The notes under the pieces: model-generated
Seen by the model: only the letters and a program-made list of their open reading frames with translations
The model's database searches: none
Told to the model about the DNA's origin: nothing
Made by a program: the position numbers and the translations under genes
Shown here: positions 25,867-32,439 of the stretch, one piece after another
Position numbering within the stretch: the stretch's first letter is position 1
Layout of the letters: every line of letters starts with the position of its first letter
Source of the DNA: Actinopolymorpha pittospori
Lineage (GTDB): Bacteria; Actinomycetota; Actinomycetes; Propionibacteriales; Actinopolymorphaceae
DNA length: 64,000 bases
Assembly: GCF_014873875.1 (NCBI RefSeq)
Contig: NZ_JADBEM010000001.1
Location: 3,534,001 to 3,598,000 of the forward strand
Reading direction: 5' to 3'

Positions 25867-27443
25867 CGCAGGCTCCCGAGTTCACACCGGCGCACCCGGC
25901 GCCGTCGGCGTCCACGGTCGTCACCGACCCCGAGGCGCCTTCCTCGGGCGCCGCCGAACCCGAGGCGCCCGCCGTGGTCGGTTCGGCGGGCCAGGCGTTC
26001 GCGGAGCACGACCCGCGGCCGGGTGGTCGCGTCGGCGGGCCGGTCGAGCGCGAGTCCGACAGGTTCGCGGAGGCTCTCCAGGCCCGGGTGATGGGACCGC
26101 GGCTCGGCGCGGCGCTGGCCGCCGGTCCGGGCCGCGACCAGCTGGTGCACGGACGTGGCGAGAACTCGGCCGGCCAGGTGGTGGACGCGCACTTCGACCC
26201 GGGTCGGCGAGCATGGGTGCTCTACCGACACGCGGGCCGGCTCGTCCGCGGCGACCTGGTTCTCGACGACCCGGGCTCGGCCGACGGAGCGGGCCAGGCC
26301 GACGGAGCGGGCCAGGCCGACGGACCAACGGCGTACACCGACGGCCACCTCCCCGTCGTCGCCCCCGGCGTACGACTCGCGGTCTTCCCATCCGATCCGG
26401 ACCTGCCGACCCTGGCCGGCGCCGTGGACTCCTCGGTCCTCGCGGTGCGGCTGCGGGCCGTCCTCGGTCGGGCTGCGGACCCGGGTGCCCGCCGGTGCTG
26501 GGTGCGCCCGCTGCGTTACCGGCCCGGTCAGCGCGCGACGCTGGGGCTCGACTTCGCACCGAGCCGGCTGTCGTACGTCGCGAGGGTCTACGCCGACCCG
26601 AACCACGCGATCGCGGTGGCCGCCGTGAGCCGGTCCCTCGCGGCGGCCGCGGAGCCGAAGGGTGTCCTGCGGATCGCCCCCGCCGTCGCCCTCCTGCCCG
26701 ATCTCGCGACCCTGGTCCACGCCGCCGTCGGTGGGGTGCCACTCGACCAGCTGTGGTCCTCCCGGCAGGCGCGAACGGCGTCCGCTCCGGCGCTTCGGGA
26801 GGGCGTCCACCGCGCGGCCCGGGCGCTCGCCGAGCTGCACGTGGCTCCCGTGGTCGGCCCACCCGCCGCTCCGGTGCGGCACGAGCTGCACGGCTTCGGG
26901 GAGCGCGCCGCTCGGATCGCGGTCGTCGACGGAGCACTCGGCACATCGCTGGCCAGGGTGGCCGAGCGACTCCTGCGTACCCAGGACGCGTTCATCCGTT
27001 CGGGCGCCGGGACGGTCGGACTCGTGCACGGTGCCTGCACGCCCCGCAAGTTCCGGCTCAACGGTCGCCGGATCATCCTGCTCGACCTCGACCACCACGG
27101 TGTCGCCCACGTCGCGAGCGACCTCGGCACGTTCCTCGCGTCGCTCGCCGTGCAGGAGGTGCGACACCGGCTGCGTGGCGGCGGTGCCTCCTACTCCGAA
27201 CGGCTCGCCCGGCTCGGGGCGGAGTTCCTCGCCGCCTACCTGGGTGCCCGCGGTGACTCCGATCCGGCCGCGGTCGGCGAAGCCAGGTGGTGGACGGCGG
27301 TCGCGCTCGAACGTTCGGCGCTGCGCGCCTTCGCCCGCGCACCCTGGTCACCGTTGGCCGGGGCGCTCGTCGAGCGGGCACACGGGTGCCTCGACCAGCT
27401 GGACAAGACGGCTGTCCACGTCGATCGGTCAGGTGATCGATAG
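25863..27443 (+). CDS. APH-fold pseudokinase-like protein
   Basis: A 526-residue protein, last of the five-gene unit (ATGA overlap with the GT4 gene). After a Pro/Ala-rich N-tail of about 60 residues come two copies of the locus motif, FDPGRRAWVLY (111-121) and RYRPGQRATLGL (218-229). An APH-like C-lobe follows. Key residues are altered: the expected ATP-lobe Lys is Arg241 (YVARVYAD), the catalytic loop reads LVHGACTPRKF (Ala391 for Asp, Lys396 for Asn), and the metal site is LLDLDHH. It is therefore unlikely to transfer phosphate and may act as scaffold, sugar-binding subunit or allosteric partner. A repeated ADGAGQ (18-bp repeat at 26280-26324) lies between the motifs. Confidence 0.75.
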   Translation: MTQAPEFTPAHPAPSASTVVTDPEAPSSGAAEPEAPAVVGSAGQAFAEHDPRPGGRVGGPVERESDRFAEALQARVMGPRLGAALAAGPGRDQLVHGRGENSAGQVVDAHFDPGRRAWVLYRHAGRLVRGDLVLDDPGSADGAGQADGAGQADGPTAYTDGHLPVVAPGVRLAVFPSDPDLPTLAGAVDSSVLAVRLRAVLGRAADPGARRCWVRPLRYRPGQRATLGLDFAPSRLSYVARVYADPNHAIAVAAVSRSLAAAAEPKGVLRIAPAVALLPDLATLVHAAVGGVPLDQLWSSRQARTASAPALREGVHRAARALAELHVAPVVGPPAAPVRHELHGFGERAARIAVVDGALGTSLARVAERLLRTQDAFIRSGAGTVGLVHGACTPRKFRLNGRRIILLDLDHHGVAHVASDLGTFLASLAVQEVRHRLRGGGASYSERLARLGAEFLAAYLGARGDSDPAAVGEARWWTAVALERSALRAFARAPWSPLAGALVERAHGCLDQLDKTAVHVDRSGDR

Positions 27444-27473
27444 GGTGGGGAGGTTGTCGAGAAGGAGATGGTC

Positions 27474-27890
27474 GTGAGCGAGTCGAACAACTTTAACGAC
27501 AAGGTCATCGCGGAGTTCCGGGCGAACGAGGGCAAGGTGGGCGGACCTTTCGAGGGCAAGCCGCTGCTGCTGCTCCAGACGACCGGTGCGAAGTCCGGAC
27601 AGCAGCGGATCTCGCCGCTGGTCTACCTCGCCGACGGCGACCACATCGTCCTCTTCGGTTCGAACGCCGGCCGCCCGCGACACTCCGCCTGGTACCACAA
27701 CATCCTGGCCAACCCGTCGGTGACGATCGAGATCGGCACCGACAAGTACGACGCCACCGCCTCGGTCGTGACCGGCGAGGAGCGCGAGCGGCTGTGGAAG
27801 GCGCAGGTCGCCGTGGCTCCCTACTTCGCCGACTACCAGGCCAAGACCGACCGCGAGATCCCCGTCATCATCCTCGAGCGCACGGGCTGA
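27474..27890 (+). CDS. Deazaflavin (F420)-dependent nitroreductase-family protein, Ddn-like
   Basis: A 138-residue split-barrel protein of the DUF385/Ddn family: NDKVIAEFRANEGKVGG, PLLLLQTTGAKSGQQRISPL, RHSAWYHNILANPSVTIEIG and a RLWKAQVAVAPYFADYQ helix. These blocks bind reduced F420 and position quinone- or nitro-type substrates, giving activity in quinone protection or detoxification. GTG 27474 is chosen because AAGGAG (27462-27467) is six bases upstream; the ATG at 27468 would touch the ribosome binding site directly. TAGGGT at 27441 is a candidate -10, so it may have its own promoter rather than belonging to the preceding operon. Confidence 0.93.
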   Translation: MSESNNFNDKVIAEFRANEGKVGGPFEGKPLLLLQTTGAKSGQQRISPLVYLADGDHIVLFGSNAGRPRHSAWYHNILANPSVTIEIGTDKYDATASVVTGEERERLWKAQVAVAPYFADYQAKTDREIPVIILERTG

Positions 27891-27900
27891 GTCTCAGCCC
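27884..27900. terminator. Short hairpin between convergent genes
   Basis: GGGCTG (27884-27889) and CAGCCC (27895-27900) pair over a 5-base loop spanning the stop codon of the Ddn-like gene. It may end both this gene and the convergent methyltransferase gene. Confidence 0.35.
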
Positions 27901-27914
27901 GGCGGGCGGTCGCG

Positions 27915-28778
27915 TCAGTGGACCGGACGGTAGGCCGAGAGTACGAACGACGCGGTGACCTCCACGCCCCCGCGCAGTGCCGCCAACCTCGCTCGACGAT
28001 CGCCGCGGTCGAGGTGGTGGGCGTTCGGCCCCATCTGGACCAGCCGGCGGACGTCGTCGGCGTCGAGCGCGAGTTCGACGGAGAGCGGCTCACGGTCGAC
28101 CAGCCGGAACCTCCCGGCCAACGCCGTGTCGACCTGGTCCAGCTTGTCCTCCTGGATCCCGAGCAGGTCGACCCACGCCCGTAGCTCGGCGAGGTGGTCC
28201 TGCGTGGGCGTGACCACCGCGAGCGTGCCCTCCGGGGCGAGCACCCGGTGGAACTCGTCGGGATTGCGTGGCGCGAAGACGTTCAGGATCGCCGCCGCCG
28301 AACCGGTCCGCAGCGGCCAGGGCTGCCAGACGTCCCAGCCGATCGCCGCGGCGCGCGAGTGGGCGCGGGCGGCTCGGCGCAGCCCGGCGGTCGAGGAGTC
28401 GAGCGCCAGCCCGACCGCCTCGGTCAGGTGGTCGAGCACGACGGCGAGGTAGTAGCCCGTTCCGGCCCCGGCGTCGACAACGAGACCGCCGCCGGGCACG
28501 AGGCGGGCCACGAGGGCTGCCAGGTTGTCGGCCAGGGCCGCGTAGTGGCCGGCCGCCAGGAACTCCGACCGGGCCGTCGCCATCTCGGTCGAGTCGGCCA
28601 GCGGTGTGCGGGGCCGCGCGCCCAGGAAGTTGACGTAGCCCTGTCGGGCGATGTCGAAGCTGTGGCCGGCCGGGCACCGCAGTGCGGTCGGGCTCTGGGT
28701 CAGCGACTCGCCGCACACCGGGCAGGACACCGCCCGTACGACCGCGGGCGGCAACCGGTCGCCGCCCTCGCGCGTCAT
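27915..28778 (-). CDS. RlmA/TlrB-like rRNA (guanine-N1) methyltransferase
   Basis: A 287-residue SAM-dependent enzyme. The N-terminal zinc ribbon SCPVCGESL...LRCPAGHSFD and the following ARQGYVNFL are diagnostic of the RlmA family, which methylates G745/G748 of 23S rRNA; TlrB gives tylosin-type macrolide resistance. The SAM motif is LVVDAGAGTGYYLA, and ILNVFAPRNPDEFHRVLAPEG is the family's catalytic-side segment. ATG 28778 is used. The frame stays open to a TTG at 28838, and GTG 28811 with GGGGAG close upstream is a second alternative. Whether it is a housekeeping RlmA or a macrolide-resistance enzyme cannot be decided; no macrolide cluster is nearby. Confidence 0.88.
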   Translation of the reverse strand: MTREGGDRLPPAVVRAVSCPVCGESLTQSPTALRCPAGHSFDIARQGYVNFLGARPRTPLADSTEMATARSEFLAAGHYAALADNLAALVARLVPGGGLVVDAGAGTGYYLAVVLDHLTEAVGLALDSSTAGLRRAARAHSRAAAIGWDVWQPWPLRTGSAAAILNVFAPRNPDEFHRVLAPEGTLAVVTPTQDHLAELRAWVDLLGIQEDKLDQVDTALAGRFRLVDREPLSVELALDADDVRRLVQMGPNAHHLDRGDRRARLAALRGGVEVTASFVLSAYRPVH

Positions 28779-29104
28779 GTGCGGCGTACGGATGTCGTGC
28801 TGCCCTGCCACGGACTCCCCAGACGGATCGGTCGACAAGGATCGGTCCGCCGAACGGTTCGATGGGCGAAACGGTTCGGCCTCTCTTCGACGCTACGCGA
28901 GCCGGTCGGCCCCGACGCGGCTGGGGGCGGCGTAGGGGATGGTTGGACACGACCGGGTCCGACGCGGACGCGGCACGGCACAGCATCGCGGGCTAGGCTG
29001 CCTCGGGCGGGTGTGATCACCCCGATTGCGAACCGGGACCAGAAGTCGAGACCGGATGGTCCGTCTGTCGGCGCCGCCAACGGGGCAGGGGAGTGGGAGT
29101 TTTG
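28779..29104. promoter_or_regulatory. Divergent control region between the methyltransferase and kinase genes
   Basis: About 326 bp without a supported gene. It holds two AACGGTTCG copies (near 28852 and 28870), a candidate -10 TAGGCT (28992-28997) for the kinase gene, and GGGAGTGGGAG (29088-29098) as the kinase ribosome binding site. The methyltransferase frame remains open into this region as far as 28838. Confidence 0.35.
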
Positions 29105-31336
29105 ATGAGCGAGGACGACCGGCTGATCGCTGGCCGTTACCGCCTTCACGAACGGGTCGGCAGTGGCGGCATGGGCGTGGTCTGGCGGGCCAATGACGAG
29201 CGCCTGCACCGGCCGGTCGCGGTCAAACGTCTGTTGCTTCCTGCCTATCTCAGCGGCAGCCAGGCGGAGGAGGCGAAGCTCCGCGCGATGCGGGAGAGTC
29301 GCATCGCCGCGCGTATCCAACATCCGCACGTCATCGCCATCTACGACGTCGTCGAGGACGACGGCCATCCCTGCTTGGTGATGGAGTACCTCCCCTCCAA
29401 GAGTCTGTCCGAGACTCTCGTCGAACGCGGCACCCTCGACCCCTACGAGGTCGCCCGCATCGGCATCCAGGCCGCGTCGGCGTTGGCGTCCGCGCACGCC
29501 GCCGGCGTGGTCCACCGCGACATCAAGCCGGGCAACGTCCTGCTCGGCGACAACGGCACGGTGAAGATCGCCGACTTCGGCATCGCCCGCGCGGTGGGGG
29601 ATGTCACCGTGACCGCGACCGGACTCATCTCCGGCACGCCCGCCTACCTCGCGCCCGAGGTCGCGAAGGGCCAGGACGCGACGTTCGCCTCCGACGTCTT
29701 CTCACTCGGTTCGACGCTGTACGCAGCGGTCGAGGGAATTCCACCGTTCGGGCGTGGCGACAACCCCATCGCGCTGCTGTACCAGGTCGCGTCCGGCCAG
29801 GTCACACCTCCGCGGCAGGCCGGCCCGATCACCGACGTCCTGCTGCGGCTCCTGCAGGTCAACCCGCGCCGGCGGCCGGCGGCGACGGAGGTGGGGCGTG
29901 ACCTCGCCCTCATCGTGAGCGCGCGGTCGGTGCAGCGGGACATGCTGTTCGGGCGTACGTCGATGACGCTTCGCTACGACGAGGCCCCCTCCCGGTCCGG
30001 CATCAGGCTGTACGGCGAGTCGCCGGCCCCGTCCACGTCTGGTGGCGCGGCGGCGGCCGGTGGCGCGGCAGCCGGTGGCGCGGCAGCCGGTGGCGCCGCG
30101 GCCGGTGGCGCCGCGGCCGGTGGCGGGGCAGCCGGTTCGACGGCCCCCGAGGAGGCCGGTGCCGGGTCCGCGTCGACTCCCGGTGCGAGCACCCCGGCTG
30201 GTGCCGCTGCCGATGCGGCCGCCGCGCCGGAGGACGCCAGCGCCCCGGCCGAGGACGCGGTCCCTGAGGACGCGGACGCGCAGGGCACGGGCTCTGGTGC
30301 CGTCGCCGACGAGGCGGCGGGGTCCAGCGCCGCGACCGAGAAGTTCTCGACGCCTGAGCCTTCGGGGCCCTCCGAGCCTTTCGAACCCACCGCCCGCTTC
30401 GCACTTCCGCGTGAGGCGGCCGGCACCGCGGACGCGCCGGTCCACACCGACCAACCTGCCGAGGAGGAGGTCGAGCCGGGGACCGACCGCGGACCCGGCG
30501 CGGGTGCGCACTGGTCCGACTCCACTCCGCAGGCCTACTCGTTGTTGGGATCCTTCGACCGTTCCGACGCGGCGGGCGGTGTCCCCGGCGGGACGGCCGG
30601 ACGTGACGTCGGACGTGACATCGGCGGTGGCGGCCGGGCCAGTGGCGTCGGCGGCATCGGGGGTGTTCCCGGTGACGGCGCCATCCTGACGACGGGACCC
30701 GGCGGACGTGGCTCGGGTGCCGGCGGCGGTCGGAACGGCCGCCGGATGGGTGTCCTGCTCGTCATCGGTGTCGTGGTGGCCGTTGTCGCACTCGCGGGCG
30801 CGGCGTTCGCGGTGTTCGACCGGTTCGACCAGCGAAACCAGGCGGGCGGCGATCCCGGCACCACGGTGACCCCGCCGCCGGCGACGAACACCGGCACACC
30901 CCGCCAGGACCCCACCAGGGAGCAGACGAACCCCGCACCTGACCCGACGACGCCGGAGACCACGCCGTCGTACACGCCGACTCCCACCCACACTCCGACG
31001 AAGACTCCCACGCACACCCCGCCCCCGCCGCCGGCCACCAACCGCCCGCAGGCGGTCGCGAACTACTACGCCGTGTTGCCGGGCAACCTCAACGACGGCT
31101 GGTCGCGGCTCTCCGCGCGCTACCAGCAGAAGAGCGGCGGGTTCGACGGCTACCGGCGCTTCTGGGCCCAGATGAGTGACGCCCGGGCCACGGAGGTGAC
31201 GGTCAGCGGCAACGAGGTACGCGCCCGGATCTCCTACACGTTCAAGAACGGTGGAACGAGCAGGGAGCGCCGGCGCTTCACACTGGTCGAGCACAACGGA
31301 CGCTGGCTCATCGACACGTCCTCCGTGATCAGCTAG
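29105..31336 (+). CDS. Membrane Ser/Thr protein kinase, PknB-like
   Basis: A 743-residue receptor-type kinase. The cytoplasmic kinase domain (about residues 10-275) is complete: glycine loop VGSGGMGVVW, Lys41 (VAVKRL), HRDIKPGNVLL with Asp139, DFG Asp157 and GTPAYLAPEV. A long low-complexity linker follows, first Ala/Gly repeats from 15-bp units (30041-30133), then acidic Pro/Ala sequence. One membrane helix (about 547-570, LLVIGVVVAVVALAGAAFAV) and a Thr/Pro stalk come next. The extracellular C-terminal domain of about 95 residues (VANYYAVLPGNLNDGWSRL...) looks like an NTF2/SnoaL-type fold rather than PASTA. ATG 29105 fits GGGAGTGGGAG. It senses an unknown external signal. Confidence 0.93.
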   Translation: MSEDDRLIAGRYRLHERVGSGGMGVVWRANDERLHRPVAVKRLLLPAYLSGSQAEEAKLRAMRESRIAARIQHPHVIAIYDVVEDDGHPCLVMEYLPSKSLSETLVERGTLDPYEVARIGIQAASALASAHAAGVVHRDIKPGNVLLGDNGTVKIADFGIARAVGDVTVTATGLISGTPAYLAPEVAKGQDATFASDVFSLGSTLYAAVEGIPPFGRGDNPIALLYQVASGQVTPPRQAGPITDVLLRLLQVNPRRRPAATEVGRDLALIVSARSVQRDMLFGRTSMTLRYDEAPSRSGIRLYGESPAPSTSGGAAAAGGAAAGGAAAGGAAAGGAAAGGGAAGSTAPEEAGAGSASTPGASTPAGAAADAAAAPEDASAPAEDAVPEDADAQGTGSGAVADEAAGSSAATEKFSTPEPSGPSEPFEPTARFALPREAAGTADAPVHTDQPAEEEVEPGTDRGPGAGAHWSDSTPQAYSLLGSFDRSDAAGGVPGGTAGRDVGRDIGGGGRASGVGGIGGVPGDGAILTTGPGGRGSGAGGGRNGRRMGVLLVIGVVVAVVALAGAAFAVFDRFDQRNQAGGDPGTTVTPPPATNTGTPRQDPTREQTNPAPDPTTPETTPSYTPTPTHTPTKTPTHTPPPPPATNRPQAVANYYAVLPGNLNDGWSRLSARYQQKSGGFDGYRRFWAQMSDARATEVTVSGNEVRARISYTFKNGGTSRERRRFTLVEHNGRWLIDTSSVIS

Positions 31337-31427
31337 GGCGGGTTCGGAGCCGGCTCTGCCTGGGCAGTCCGGCCCTGCTGGTGTGTTCCGCGCCGTTCGT
31401 GCACCGTGGCGGGCTACCCTGCTCGCC

Positions 31428-31589
31428 ATGCGAGCGCTGTGTCCGATGTGTGCGGGTTCCACCCAGGTGGCCGCCGAGGTGTGCGCGATCTCCTACTCGG
31501 AGGAGCGCATCGGGAGCGGGATCGCGCGGGAGGACTGCCGCACCTGCGCGGGCGACGGGTGGCTGGACGGTGTCCTCTCCCTGGTCTGA
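31428..31589 (+). CDS. Small CxxC protein (zinc-ribbon-like), 53 residues
   Basis: MRALCPMCAGSTQVAAEVCA opens the protein and CRTCAGDGWLDGV closes it, giving two CxxC pairs that could bind one zinc ion; the second resembles a DnaJ-type CxxCxGxG half. TACCCT (31415-31420) lies seven bases before ATG 31428, supporting leaderless expression. Base composition matches coding sequence. I do not recognise the family; it might be an RNA- or chaperone-related zinc protein. The same frame extends to 31383, but that start would lie upstream of the promoter. Confidence 0.6.
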   Translation: MRALCPMCAGSTQVAAEVCAISYSEERIGSGIAREDCRTCAGDGWLDGVLSLV

Positions 31590-31670
31590 GGCCCGGTGGT
31601 CTGCCTGGCCTGATGGGCGGTCCTGCGCGACGATGAAGGTCGGAGGGTCGCGGCATCGGGGAGGTGGGAC

Positions 31671-31937
31671 ATGGTGAGCAACGAGCCGGAAGCGGAGGTA
31701 CGCGCAGAACTCCGGCAGGTCGAGGAGGAACTCGCCGAACTGCGGCCGCAGGCCGCCCAGCTGCGCGAGCAGATCGGCGAGCGCTGGGACGCCCCCGCGG
31801 ACCCGGCCGACGTCGCCACCGAGCTCACCGCGGTGGAGGAGCAGGACGCGATCATCGCCTCGCTGGAGGCGCGGCGCGAGGAACTCCTCGAGCGGCTCGG
31901 TCAGCGCGGCCAGAGCGGCGACCCGGGCGGGACCTGA
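31671..31937 (+). CDS. Small acidic coiled-coil protein, 88 residues
   Basis: Two amphipathic helices, EVRAELRQVEEELAELRPQA and QDAIIASLEARREELLERLG, are joined by ERWDAPADPADVATEL. The whole is rich in Glu and Leu and should form a helical hairpin or dimer. Very similar small proteins of unknown function occur across actinomycetes (recollection, not tested). GGGGAGGTGGG directly upstream sets ATG 31671. It converges with the DksA-type gene, only 3 bases apart. Confidence 0.75.
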   Translation: MVSNEPEAEVRAELRQVEEELAELRPQAAQLREQIGERWDAPADPADVATELTAVEEQDAIIASLEARREELLERLGQRGQSGDPGGT

Positions 31938-31940
31938 GCG

Positions 31941-32327
31941 TCAGCGCCGGCGGCCGCGACCCGCGCAGGCGACGCACGTCGTGGTGGACGGTCGTGCGGT
32001 CAGCCGTTCCATGGGGATGGCACGGCCGCACGATTCGCACCGGCCGAACGTTCCGTCGGCCAGCCGGTCCAGGGCGTGATCGAGTTCGGCCAGCTGATCC
32101 CGCGCCTGCCGCAGCAGCGTGGCGACCTGAGACCGCTCGAACGCGATCGTCGAGCCCTCCGGGTCGTGTTCGTCGTCGGTCGCGGTCGAGCGTGCGGCGT
32201 CGACGATGTCGTCGAACGCGCGGCTCAGATCGGCGATCTGGTCGGCCGTTCGTTCCCTCCGGCTCTCCACCAGCTCGCGGACGGCCGCACGTTCGGCCGC
32301 GGACAGCGCGGCGGTCGACTCGTCCAT
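31941..32327 (-). CDS. TraR/DksA-type C4 zinc-finger protein
   Basis: A 128-residue protein. The helical N-terminal part has the DksA/TraR-like block DDEHDPEGSTIAFERSQ, and the C-terminal zinc finger is RCESCGRAIPMERLTARP followed by TTCVACAG (C-x2-C...C-x2-C). Such proteins reach into the secondary channel of RNA polymerase and alter initiation; in actinobacteria some act as CarD- or DksA-like regulators. The acidic DxxD pair expected at the coiled-coil tip may be the DD in AFDDIVDAA, which is inference. It ends about 110 bases before the GMC gene's stop, with a weak A/T-poor spacer. Confidence 0.88.
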   Translation of the reverse strand: MDESTAALSAAERAAVRELVESRRERTADQIADLSRAFDDIVDAARSTATDDEHDPEGSTIAFERSQVATLLRQARDQLAELDHALDRLADGTFGRCESCGRAIPMERLTARPSTTTCVACAGRGRRR

Positions 32328-32439
32328 ACCGGGTCAACGACCCTCCGGCGACGCGGCATTCCTGGGTGCCCGCACGTCCAGATGCCGGGCCCGGGACGAA
32401 CCCGTCGCCGCACCTCTCTTTTCCAGGTCGGAACGCCGG

